Positions 1 through 7,951 of a stretch of DNA of 13,956 nucleotides are shown in pieces (position 1 is the first letter of the stretch; the number at the start of each line of letters is the position of its first letter). The DNA is taken from NCBI GenBank assembly GCA_001275005.1, contig JWZX01002458.1, positions 1 through 13,956 on the forward strand. Reading direction: 5' to 3'. The notes beneath the pieces were generated by a model. The model did no database searches, was not told the DNA's origin, and saw only the letters and a list, made by a program, of their open reading frames with translations. The DNA is from Chrysochromulina tobinii. Lineage: Eukaryota > Haptophyta > Prymnesiales > Chrysochromulinaceae. Made by a program: the position numbers and the translations under genes.

Positions 1-1315
1 TTGCGCACGCGTGCCGTGCCCAGGTCGCCCGACCAGATCATGCGCACCTCGTCGCCTGATGCGAGCTTCGTCGGCACGCCCTTGATCTCCGACAGCTCGT
101 TGCGCGGGTCCTTGCAGAGCGTTTGCAGCTTCTTCTCGACGGCCTTCTCCGCCGTCAGCTTGATGCGGAGCGTGAGCTTGATCAGCCCAGTCGCCTCCGT
201 GTCCATCTCGATGCGCGGGATGACCTGGCTGACGTCGTCGCCCAGCTCCGTGATTACAGCCTCGAGTCCGTCTCCACCCTCGCGGAAGGCGCGCTTAATG
301 TTGAAGATGCCGGCCTGGGGCGCGATGTAGACATCGACACCGGAGAGCAACTCCTCGGTTGAGATGAGCTTCTTCACCTCGACCTTGTCGCCAGGCGGAA
401 GGCGCAGCACCTCCAGCCCCTTCGCCGTGATCTCCACCGTCTTGTCCACAGGGTAGACGACCCACCCGTCGTCGCGCTCTCGTCCTTGAATCCCGAGCGC
501 CTTGAGCGCCGACTTGAGCTCCGTCTGGAAATCGCGGAAATGCTTGCGCATGGCCTCCAACTTCTCCGCGTTGTCCGGGTTGTCGACGTCCGCAGCATCC
601 CAATCAGGGTCGGCGCTTCCGCAAGTGCCATGGCGTCAGAGCAGTACTTGATCTTATCCTTGTGGCGGTCAACGCTGCGCTCGAAGCTCATCGCGAACTC
701 GCCGCTGTCGCCGGTGTCAAACAGCTTGTCCACGTTCTTCATCCATGCGAGGCGTGCGTCGCACCAATTCTCCTTCTGCGTCATGTGCTGAATGCGCTGG
801 TAAATGCCGTAGCACCCTGCGAGCTGCGAGGCGAGCGCGCCGACGCAGGCCGTCTTGGGCAGCACGAGCATCGCCTGCATGTTCGGGAGCCCTTCCTTCA
901 GGAATACGAGGTTCTGATGCGTGTGTAGTGCTGAGCCGTCGAGCGACTCGGTTGTGATCTTGACCAGAGCAGTCGAGGTCACCTCAAGCGGCTTCGTGAA
1001 CATGCTGCCCTCGAGCAGTGGCTCGTTCTCGATAACTTCGATCGTGTCTTTGACCCTCTGCTCGGGCTTCGTGTCGATGCTAGCTCCGCGCAGAAGCACC
1101 CAGTTGCTCTCCCGAGTGTTGCGCTTCTCGGTCGTGCTTGGTGTTAGATTCTTGTCCGTGGTGTACGTGTGCGCCGGCGGCGATGAGAAGAGCGCTTTCT
1201 TCGGCGGTGGCTTGTCGGGGTTCGAGGCGTCCTTGCCAGGGGTCGCGAGGTTCATAGCTTCAATATTCGCGTCATGAGCGTGGTCGAGAGAAGACGGCGG
1301 CATCGGATTCTCCAT
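1..1315 (-). CDS. Unrecognised protein, partial at left edge, one frame break
   Basis: Function unknown; I recognise no family. A real ATG at 1315-1313 opens a frame with a Pro/Thr/Lys-rich N-terminus (about 70 residues), then an ordered-looking region rich in charged and hydrophobic residues. Around 605-640 the sensible coding continues in another minus frame (a -1 shift), which stays open for about 200 codons to the window edge; that part is amphipathic and mixed alpha/beta in look (contains VKKLISTEELLSGVDVYIAP). The continuation of the first frame past 605 is Arg/Ser-rich and looks like out-of-frame translation. The break could be a one-base indel, a pseudogene lesion, or a tiny 32-nt GT-AG intron at 647-616 whose removal restores the frame. 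Total visible length is about 440 residues, with the C-terminus outside the window. The bidirectional ORFs over this stretch are shadows. Confidence 0.55.
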
Positions 1316-1743
1316 TAATCAACGGGACGAGGGTGCGTCCCCTGAGTCTGAAACCTGCATCTCCATCTGTCTGACCTTGCATGCTGCAAGTGCTAACAAT
1401 CATATCAATAGTCCCCCGCATGGCCATGCCTCCCATCTTCACCACAAGTTACTTCAGGCCCTCTAATCAAGTCAAGAAAAGTCAGGTCTATCGCATAAAG
1501 CAACATTAAATCTCTCATGCGGAGCGGAGCCGCGCAGGACCGCCGCGCACCCACCCCTCACGCTGACCGCCGCCTCTCGCGCCCTCATCGACCGGCTGCC
1601 GCACGTGACGTCGTCAACAACGCCACGACCGCGCGGCATGTCATCTCGCTGACCATCTCCCAATGCGCCGGCCAGCGCCAGCCATGGCTCATGCACGCAC
1701 TGCTCCTCTGGGATGAAGGGCACGTCATCACGCAGGCCCTTTA
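1316..1743. other. Intergenic region without a supportable gene
   Basis: Lies between the start of the left gene and the end of the JmjC gene (both minus strand), so it holds the 3' flank of one and the promoter side of the other. Short ORFs on both strands (1472-1723 minus, 1517-1768 plus) overlap each other and have low-complexity Arg/Ala/His-rich translations, so I do not call them. A CACGTG box overlapping TGACGTC at 1602-1612 resembles E-box/bZIP sites, but one match in GC-rich DNA is weak. Bases 1316-1520 are AT-richer than the genes. Confidence 0.5.
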
Positions 1744-3187
1744 CTATGTCGCTTTACATAAAAGTTGAGAGCTGTATAGCTGTATGAGTTCATACAGCTC
1801 GTTGCCGTATCCGTACTTCGCTCGGTGATTAACGCCGCCCGCGAGCTTCGCTTGCAGCTGCTGCGTGGCGCATGAATGCGGGATGCATCGGAAGGTGCAG
1901 AAGTCGCCTGTGGACTGGCGATCGTACAAGTTGCACTTGTACGTGTCGGCCGTCGTTCGCGCCGGTAAAGTCTCGTTGCATGCAATGGGGCCGCCGCGCG
2001 TCGTGAGCAGTTTCGTCATGGCGTACTTTCGCCGCACCTGACTCAAACAGTGGCAAACAGTGGCAACCCATGGCAATCCGTGGCAGTCAGTGGCAGTCGG
2101 AGGCACTCCATGGCAGCACTCTTCACAGTACTCTTCACAACACCTGGCTCGACCACAAGCCATCAGCGAGATATTCCTCGAAGGTGTCCTGGCCGAAGCT
2201 ATCAAGCGGCCAGAGACTCGCAAGCCCCTCGTAAGGCTCGAACTCCCACGTGACCGCCGCGTTGCGCCCGGGCCCCGTGCGGATCTGGTGCCACCACCCT
2301 TCGGGGACGAAAATCGCGTCGCCGCCGCGCAGATGCGCCACCATGCCGCCCTCGAGCTGCGCGAACATGGGCCACTTGTCGAGGTCGACGCGCTCCGGGT
2401 TGACAGGCGAGATGCCATATCGGTCGTGATAGTCCATGTACGTCTTGTGCGACTGCGAGGGCGGGAACAAGTAGACCGACTTGGTGCCAAAGACCTGCAG
2501 CATCAGGTTATCGTGCGTGTCAAAGTGAAGAGAGCTCGTAGTGTTGCCCGAGCTCATCCACAGCCGCGTCTCATGCACCGACTCGTGCATCTCGGGGCAC
2601 TGGAGCACCGCAGGCATCTCCACGTGTTTGCCAAGCTGCACGCCCGGTTCAGTCAGCGGCGCTTTCAGATACATGTTGTCCTTGAACTCCGGTTTGAGGT
2701 AGTCGCGCAGGAAAGTGCAAAAATTCATTGGCCCACGCGGATGGCGCGTGTTGCTCACAACCACCTTGTACATTTCCACGTTCGCCAGCCATGGGTGGCC
2801 GCCGTGAGCGTCGTCGAGGTGGCACCGCCGTAATAGGAAGTCATCGGTCCAGGACACTCCACCAGTCGCGGCCGCGGCCGCACCAGCGAGCACGACGGGG
2901 TCAGCCGCAGCAACATGCTTCTCGTAGAAGGCACGCGGGTCCGACATCGTCACGCGAGGCACATTGGGCATCGATTTCTGCTGCGACCCCATCCGCTCAA
3001 GGTGGCCCTTGCGACGGTGGCATTTTCGCGCCGTGAACGTCTCATCCGACGGCCAGCGCTCACACTTGTGCACGTGGCACTCACGTCGGGTCTTGGCCGG
3101 TCGAAAGGATGGAAGCACGTCGCGGTAGCGCGTCTGGTCGCCGATCACACCTGCCAGCAAGAAGGGTAAGCAAAACACCCTGTGCAT
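1744..3187 (-). CDS. JmjC-domain (cupin-type) 2-oxoglutarate/Fe(II) oxygenase, probably two exons
   Basis: Predicted Fe(II)/2-oxoglutarate oxygenase of the JmjC class, whose members hydroxylate or demethylate protein or nucleic-acid substrates; the substrate here is unknown. ATG at 3187-3185. The first 15-20 residues are hydrophobic (CLPFLLAGVIG) and could be a signal peptide or anchor. Residues 38-62 form a Cys/His cluster (C38, H40, C42, C56, H62). The JmjC fold spans about 95-325: metal ligands H221 and D223 (LHFDTHDN) and H300 (PEGWWHQI), with K236 (GTKSVYLFPP) as likely 2-oxoglutarate contact. Unspliced, the ORF stops with TGA at 2135. Removing a GT-AG intron (2143-2038) joins Q348 in phase 0 to 97 more residues (VRRKYAMTK...), Cys-rich, ending with TAG at 1744, for about 445 residues. 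The domain call is firm; the intron and second exon are inference. An alternative start is M66 or M81, which would remove the signal peptide. Confidence 0.8.
1778..1799. repeat. Perfect 10-bp inverted repeat
   Basis: AGCTGTATGA (1778-1787) and TCATACAGCT (1790-1799) are perfect inverted copies around a 2-base spacer, preceded by a partial direct copy AGCTGTAT at 1770-1777. It lies near the 3' end of the predicted second JmjC exon, so it could form a hairpin in that transcript. No T- or A-rich run follows that would make a classical terminator or polyadenylation signal. Confidence 0.6.
2051..2120. repeat. Seven-copy 10-bp minisatellite
   Basis: Seven head-to-tail decamers starting at 2051, 2061, 2071, 2081, 2091, 2101 and 2111, consensus TGGCANYCNG. 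Six start TGGCA and one starts AGGCA. The register is perfect across 70 bases. It sits inside the predicted intron and takes up about two thirds of it. Confidence 0.9.
2118..2141. repeat. 12-bp tandem duplication
   Basis: ACTCTTCACAGT (2118-2129) is followed directly by ACTCTTCACAAC (2130-2141), 10 of 12 bases identical. It abuts the decamer array and the predicted splice donor, and the unspliced stop codon of the JmjC ORF lies within it. Confidence 0.8.
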
Positions 3188-3404
3188 TTCCGGATCTTTG
3201 GCCTGAGAAAATGGTGTGTGAAAGTGCGACTTTCAAACATTTGCTGTGAAAAGGACAGCTCGGTACGGGGTTTTCTAAGGTTTTCTTTGAGGTTCTTCAG
3301 GTTGATCTCGCGCGAAAGTTTAGATATCGTGGTCAGCAACACTCCGAATTTCCAAATTTCTAAGTGTCGCGTGTGTTGGCGTAATTTTGCCTGCTGGCCC
3401 TGGG
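3188..3404. other. 5' flank of the JmjC gene, between ATG and LTR
   Basis: No gene seen. AT-richer than the surroundings. Contains four imperfect GGTT-initiated repeats at 3269-3308 (GGTTTTCTAA, GGTTTTCTTTGA, GGTTCTTCA, GGTTGATCT), purine-rich on the gene strand, and a small inverted repeat GAAAGT/ACTTTC at 3220-3234. If the LTR boundary at 3405 is right, this is the host promoter-proximal DNA left between the insertion and the gene. Confidence 0.45.
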
Positions 3405-3595
3405 TGATGAGCTTGGGGTTGGAGGGTTGATTGAGCGTATTAAGAACAGACGACATCACAAACTGGCTGTCAGGCAGGGCCTGGGGCGACGGATCTATCG
3501 GGACACCGCGAGGTGGCCACTTGTATCTCGAACGCAACGTACCCCTACCGGTATCGCTAGACGCGCCCGCCGATCTAATTAACAAGGCCGGATTT

Positions 3596-3626
3596 GGGCG
3601 GGTAGTTGCATGAAACTACCTCGCCC
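3596..3626. repeat. LTR hairpin with flanking decamer direct repeats
   Basis: GGGCG-GGTAGTT (3596-3607) pairs with AACTACC-T-CGCCC (3614-3626) around a 6-base loop, with one bulged T. The decamer GATTTGGGCG occurs at 3591-3600 and again at 3631-3640, bracketing the hairpin. Confidence 0.7.
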
Positions 3627-3655
3627 TGGTGATTTGGGCGCGTCGTCCTGGTGTA

Positions 3656-3678
3656 TCGCTTCGAGTGACTCGAAGCGA
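3656..3678. repeat. Perfect 10-bp hairpin in the LTR
   Basis: TCGCTTCGAG (3656-3665) and CTCGAAGCGA (3669-3678) are exact inverted copies around the 3-base loop TGA. On the minus strand it lies 50-72 bases into the LTR and could fold in RNA. Role unknown. Confidence 0.75.
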
Positions 3679-3728
3679 GGGTAGGAGTCCCGGGGGTGTA
3701 GTGTGGGGAGGGTGGAGACGTATCATCA

Positions 3729-3735
3729 CCCCCTC
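3729..3735 (-). promoter_or_regulatory. Polypurine tract priming plus-strand DNA synthesis
   Basis: GAGGGGG on the minus strand, directly before the TGATGA that begins the probable LTR and 25 bases after the integrase stop. This is the position of the polypurine tract in LTR elements. Confidence 0.55.
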
Positions 3736-3760
3736 GAGCTCGCAGTAGTACGAGAGCTCA

Positions 3761-6643
3761 TCAGTGTACGTCTTCCAACTGGTGCAGGGATTGCGTCTTC
3801 TTCCCTGACTCAACATGCAGTATCGAGCAAGCAAACTCGAACAGCGTAGTGTCGGCTCTACTATCGTCGGTAGACAGCAAGAACACTGGATGAGCTCGGC
3901 TAGACCTGGCGGGCTGCACCCTAGTGGGCGCCGGTACTGCTACGGTAGCTATCTCGGGTGGCGACGGCACAGTAGCATACCGGCCCTGGTACTCCGCCTT
4001 GCGGAGGTCGATTTCCTCCAGTATACGTCGGTCGGTCACCCGACTCACGATGGATGACAGCCGCTCGGTGGTGATTGTGGGATGACCCTCCCACTTGACC
4101 CTTAGCTTCCATCCGCGGCCGGATGGTTCAGCACTAACAACGCTTTCGATGTCGTAGAGTTTATCCTCACGCCACGCGTGCCATTCGTCTGGCGTGTCGT
4201 CAATCGGCAGCGCAGGTAATTCATCGACGATTGTAGGGGTGTTGATGGGCGGCGCCAAGGTGTCCGACTCCGGGGTCATCGGCAGGGCATGTTCGTCAAC
4301 ATCGGGCAACACAAGCTCGGGGTCGTGAAAGAAGGGTGCAGCAAAACTACACTTCCTGAGGGACTGCCATGGAAGAACATCAGGGACTGATCCGTCCGAT
4401 GGCACCTCGAGTAACACGGCATGTGGCTTAGTAGCGAGTACCGTGAACGCGTGCCTCCAGGCGAGTCCCTTGCCATGCTTGCGGATGTAACGCGACTTCT
4501 CCGAATCGCTGTACTTCAGCCACACTTTATCTCCCGGTAGTACTGTCCGGAGTGGCTTCGAGGAGGGCATCAGTCGTGTCTCTGCGTCCTTGAGATCGTC
4601 AAGCTCTCTCGTGAGCCTCAGGTGCATCCGCCTCATTCGCAATCCGAACTCTTGGATAGTGCGTTCCTCCGGGCTGGCGGTGGGGAGTAAATATGGTTGC
4701 TCTAAAGCTGCAAGCGTCGGTGGGGGATAACCGAAAAGGGACACGAAGGGTATTTGCGTGTCGCGCGATAATCGTTGGTTGACACAGTGCTGGATCGCAG
4801 GGAGAAGTGGCTTCCATCCCTGGTAATCGCTCGTGTGCCGGTCGAGGGCAATCTTCAGTTTTTTTACAGCCGCCTCAGCAAGTCCGTTCGCCTGCGGTGT
4901 GTGGGGCATGACATGTATCATACGGTATCCGTACAGCTGCTCTGAGGCATCCATGAGCTTGTTGGCGAAAGCGCTTCCGTTGTCAGCTACGATTACCAAG
5001 GGCGGCCCAAAGATAGAGAACACATGCGTGATCAATGCATCGAGGGTCTCCGAGGCTGTGGTTGACTTCACCGGGTTATATAGGGTGAACTTGGTGAGTG
5101 CGCAGACGGTAGCAAGTACGTACTTGTACCCATCGCACTCGGGGAGCTCTCCCTTATGGTCCAGATGAATGACCTCGAACGGCCTGGTAGGGGTGGGCGC
5201 TGAGCCGATGGGCACGGACATAGTCGCCTGGGATCTCGTGCTACCGCACTTCTCGCAAGCAGCCGCGAAAGAGTGGCATTCTCGCTCCATTCCAGCCCAC
5301 CAGTAATGGGTACGTAGTTGCCTGAACATGGTCTCTCCCCCAACGTGGCCACCTCCATCGGCCATTGAGAAATGATGCCTGGAGAGTATTGCAGGTCTAA
5401 GCTTCAGCGGCACGACAATTGCCCGTGAGGGCTCTCCATCCTTGAACGTTCGCCTGTATAGGGCGTCTTCGAGTAGCTCGTACTTATCGCATGCTCGTAC
5501 TCGCTCGTGGTGGGGGGTTCTCGCAGAGCCTCGCAGGGCATCGATGACGGCCCTGCAGTCGATATCCGACAGCTGGTCAGCGAGCGTGGGGTCAGTAGTG
5601 GGGGCTCGGCGATCGAGGGGCTCCCGATCAGGTCTATCCTGCCACGCGAAGCTGTCGGCGGGCACTTCTCCCGTCTCCTCTCTGACTGTCAATAACGGTG
5701 AGGTCGGTGGTAGTGGCTCACCGTAGTCGGCCCAATTAGTCAACACAGCGGAGGTGACCGAATCGTTTGGGGATGAGGTGGGTACCCCGCAGTCACGGAG
5801 AATGCGCGCGACGGCTTGGGCGATGATTGAATGCAGCTCAAGTGGGGGCGCGTGGGCACCACATAGTGGTGCGAAAGGCGATGATTCGATCATGAAGTCG
5901 CACTCGGCGATCACGGTGCCGATAGCGGTGTCGACCGGGGTCGATTCGGTGGGGTCGAAGTGTAGCTCTTCGAGGGTCAGCGTCGGGCGGAGGCGAACGG
6001 TCGCCTCGGCTCTGCCCAGCGCGCGCGAGGGTGATCCAATTGATATCAGGACATCGGCCGTATCATGGGCATCCTCAGGATGTACAACGCAACCCAACTC
6101 GGTAGCGGCCTGCGTGGAGATTGCGAGGAGGCAGCTGGTGTCACGCATTGTGAACTCGTCTCCGTCTGCCACTAGCATCACAGACGGCGGGCGTCCGGTG
6201 ACCCTGTGGAAAATGTCGATGTACCGAAGCCATCTGGTCAGGCTGGGGCATGAGTCGTGGCGGAGGTCGTCCACTAGCCTGCCGACTTGCAGCGCCATCT
6301 GCTGCAGCCTATCCGGGTTTCGACTGAGGGCACAAGTGGCGTGAGTATGAGATTCGAGGCTGAGCATCTCGTCCTCCTTACCGGCGGCGGCCGACACTCG
6401 ATCTCGCATGCCACGGCCGGGGATCTCGGGTGCTCCGGAGGAGGACCAGAATCCGTCGGGGTCATCCGCTCTGTGCCTTGGCTCGTACAGCTTATACGTG
6501 GCCCCGGATAGGTAGCGCTTCCCCGTAACGGTCGGGGACCTCACAAACAGGGGTGCGTCTCCGATGTACTCGAAGAGGTCGTCAGGCAGCTCGGCGGTAT
6601 CGTCCCGTACTTTAATGTACTTGTGGAAGGCGGTGAACCTGCT
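3761..6643 (-). CDS. Retrotransposon integrase with C-terminal chromodomain and long N-terminal unknown region
   Basis: Integrates the cDNA copy. Numbered from the GTG at 6544 (927 residues to the stop at 3761; the frame is open upstream to where it takes over from RNase H near 6643). Zinc domain H391/H400-x29-C430-x2-C433 (nt 5374-5246). Catalytic core D462-x58-D521-x35-E557, the exact DD35E spacing (nt 5161-4874). An SH3-like GPY/F-type region follows at about 665-735. A chromodomain lies at about 793-848 (YDIESVV...LRVKWEG...RILEEI; nt 4168-4001) with Y797 and W818 kept, but the third aromatic-cage position is not obvious. Residues about 55-330 lie between RNase H and the zinc domain and match nothing I know. 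The frame is intact throughout. No independent start is needed, as this part would come from the Pol polyprotein. Confidence 0.92.
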   Translation of the reverse strand, partial: SRFTAFHKYIKVRDDTAELPDDLFEYIGDAPLFVRSPTVTGKRYLSGATYKLYEPRHRADDPDGFWSSSGAPEIPGRGMRDRVSAAAGKEDEMLSLESHTHATCALSRNPDRLQQMALQVGRLVDDLRHDSCPSLTRWLRYIDIFHRVTGRPPSVMLVADGDEFTMRDTSCLLAISTQAATELGCVVHPEDAHDTADVLISIGSPSRALGRAEATVRLRPTLTLEELHFDPTESTPVDTAIGTVIAECDFMIESSPFAPLCGAHAPPLELHSIIAQAVARILRDCGVPTSSPNDSVTSAVLTNWADYGEPLPPTSPLLTVREETGEVPADSFAWQDRPDREPLDRRAPTTDPTLADQLSDIDCRAVIDALRGSARTPHHERVRACDKYELLEDALYRRTFKDGEPSRAIVVPLKLRPAILSRHHFSMADGGGHVGGETMFRQLRTHYWWAGMERECHSFAAACEKCGSTRSQATMSVPIGSAPTPTRPFEVIHLDHKGELPECDGYKYVLATVCALTKFTLYNPVKSTTASETLDALITHVFSIFGPPLVIVADNGSAFANKLMDASEQLYGYRMIHVMPHTPQANGLAEAAVKKLKIALDRHTSDYQGWKPLLPAIQHCVNQRLSRDTQIPFVSLFGYPPPTLAALEQPYLLPTASPEERTIQEFGLRMRRMHLRLTRELDDLKDAETRLMPSSKPLRTVLPGDKVWLKYSDSEKSRYIRKHGKGLAWRHAFTVLATKPHAVLLEVPSDGSVPDVLPWQSLRKCSFAAPFFHDPELVLPDVDEHALPMTPESDTLAPPINTPTIVDELPALPIDDTPDEWHAWREDKLYDIESVVSAEPSGRGWKLRVKWEGHPTITTERLSSIVSRVTDRRILEEIDLRKAEYQGRYATVPSPPEIATVAVPAPTRVQPARSSRAHPVFLLSTDDSRADTTLFEFACSILHVESGKKTQSLHQLEDVH

Positions 6644-7589
6644 GTGAGCAGGTCGGCGAGCCCATTGTCGGCTCCCTTACGGTACGCGATCTTGAGATGC
6701 GGGAGGAAGGTACCAATCTCCATCCCCCATCGCTGCAGCCTGGGTGGGGCGATGTGCTTCGTGAGCATGGACGTTGCCACCGCCGAGTCGGTATACACTG
6801 TGTGGTGGGATGGTATGTGATGAGTTCGGCCCAGTGTCTGATGCAAAGTAGGATGGCCCCGGCCTCCTTGTCGAAGGCGGCATAGTTCTTCTGCGCGTCT
6901 ATCAGGGTCTTCCAGTAGAATCCGATAATGCGTAGTTCCCAACCCGTCTTACGCCTCCAGTGGTTGTCCAGGGGGTCCTTACTAGCTGACCTGGGTTCGT
7001 CCCCGCCGTCGTACGAGGGAGGTGGGGGCCCGGGAAATTCTTGATGCTGCCACTGCATGAGGACACCACCCACGGCATAATCGGAGGCGTCGGTGCATAT
7101 CACGAACTCAGCGTTGGGGTCGTCGAATTCGGGGGCGGCGAGGATCGCTGCCTCGTCCAGGTGGTCGACAGTTGCTTGCCAGGACTGGTTGACGTCCTCC
7201 TGTTCATCCCCGTTGAACGACTCAGGTGAGAATTTGCCGTTGTTGACTCTGCTTCTGCTGCTGGAGCGGGCCTTGTGCCTCTTGCACGCGTCTACCATCG
7301 GCGCCGTGAGCAGTGACACCCTGGGAATCATGCGACGGAGGAACGCGATCGCGCCGAGGAAAGTGCCGGCCTCCTTGGGATTGGACGGAACCCCTTTACT
7401 CATTATTTCTTCGATCTTCGGCTTCTGGAGTTGGAGCCCGTGCGGCGTGGCCACGAATCCGAGGACATTGACCTCGGGCAGTAATAGTTCGCACTTGGCT
7501 CCCTTGAGCGACATGCCCGCGACCGCCATGCGTGATAACACTCTTTCGAAAAGGTCTGGGTCGATTGCTCCGTCTAGGTTTAGTCTAGG
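6644..7589 (-). pseudogene. Reverse transcriptase C-terminal remnant plus RNase H, frame-broken
   Basis: The first frame (7589 to about 6820) begins with the RT connection/thumb: a VLSRM...GMSLKGAKCELLLPEV motif followed by LGFVATPHGLQL and FLGAIAFLRRMIP. No LPQG/FGL-x-N-x-P or Y/F-x-DD palm motif precedes it, so fingers and palm are missing. RNase H follows: D in FVICTDASD (nt 7091), E in AAFDKEAGA, then a break near 6800-6820 into a second frame carrying D in VYTDSAV (nt 6789) and D in GADNGLADLL (nt 6669). A roughly 50-residue Pro/Gly-rich insert lies between the first Asp and the Glu. Near 6643 the reading moves by -1 into the integrase frame. All four acidic RNase H residues are present, but not in one frame. 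Confidence 0.82.
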
Positions 7590-7593
7590 TTAA
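7572..7593. repeat. 11-bp tandem duplication at the RT deletion junction
   Basis: GTCTAGGTTTA (7572-7582) followed by GTCTAGGTTAA (7583-7593), 10 of 11 bases the same. On the coding strand each unit reads NLD, in two different frames. The frame offset between linker and RT remnant equals the unit length modulo 3, so the duplication alone accounts for the loss of frame here. Confidence 0.85.
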
Positions 7594-7951
7594 AGCCCAG
7601 GTTCCGTAGGTCTTCGATGCCGCCATCGTCGACACCCCGTAGGGCGCCAGCATCGTCTTCCAGGACAGCGGCAAGTGTGGCGAACTCTCCCTCCGCCTCG
7701 GCACGGGTTTCAGTCGCCAAAATGAGGTTGGCCGGGCATGTGATCGAGCGGTCAGTGGGGTTGGTGACCATAAAGGGCGTCTTAGCGCTGGTGGGGTTAT
7801 GCACTGTTTCTTCGAGGGATAGGAGTCCGAGCTGGGTGAGGGCTGCACTTGTCCGGAACAGGGTCGGCGTTAGGCGATCCGGGTCGAGGCCGATGATCCT
7901 GGGGTCGAGGACTGCGCCGTGCGCGCCTTCCAGGTTCAATGGTGATCGCAC
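7580..7951 (-). pseudogene. Pol linker between protease and RT, own frame after a break
   Basis: About 120 residues in the +1 frame relative to the protease ORF, containing a VTNPTDRSITCPANLILATET stretch of the kind that follows the protease in Ty3/gypsy Pol. The frame opens after TAA at 7963-7961 and ends in TAA at 7582-7580, inside an 11-bp tandem duplication. No independent gene is implied. The handover from the protease ORF lies between about 7930 and 7960, and the first frame's last 50 residues (Arg/Pro-rich) are out of register. Confidence 0.65.

Larger units (their letters stand above)
2038..2143 (-). other. Predicted spliceosomal intron of the JmjC gene
   Basis: Donor context CAG|GTGTTG at 2143 and acceptor GAGTCAG|GTG at 2038. 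The 106-nt segment removes the TGA at 2135 and joins two open frames in phase 0. Both flanks end in CAG followed by G, so the exon junction keeps a CAG/G signature. The core of the segment is a tandem decamer array. It rests only on frame logic and splice dinucleotides; no transcript is available. Confidence 0.5.
3405..3728 (-). repeat. Probable 3' LTR (about 324 bp)
   Basis: On the minus strand, a purine run (GAGGGGG, 3729-3735) 25 bases past the integrase stop is directly followed by TGATGA. A matching TCATCA on the minus strand (TGATGA on plus at 3405-3410) closes the segment, giving a perfect 6-bp inverted terminal repeat with TG...CA ends. It contains two strong hairpins and a repeated decamer. 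The second LTR is outside the window, so the boundary and target-site duplication cannot be checked. The flank predicted to be duplicated is CTGGG at 3400-3404. Confidence 0.5.

Noticed and set aside
1602-1612. Overlapping CACGTG and TGACGTC as a promoter element
   Set aside because: A single short match in GC-rich DNA, about 290 bases from the nearest gene start, with no supporting signal.
1472-1768. Short opposing ORFs in the left intergenic region
   Set aside because: They are mutually overlapping, of Arg/Ala/His-rich composition typical of GC-rich noncoding DNA, and carry no motif.
2051-2120. Decamer array as a CRISPR-like repeat
   Set aside because: Units are directly adjacent, with no spacers, and too short.
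3145-3585. Minus-strand ORF of 146 codons upstream of the JmjC gene
   Set aside because: It crosses the predicted LTR boundary and the JmjC start, and has no recognisable domain.
7625-7630. V-D-D in the linker (GVDDGG) as the RT catalytic Y/F-x-DD motif
   Set aside because: No preceding FGL-x-N-x-P or LPQG motif, wrong following residues (GGIEDL), and the upstream residues are typical post-protease linker.
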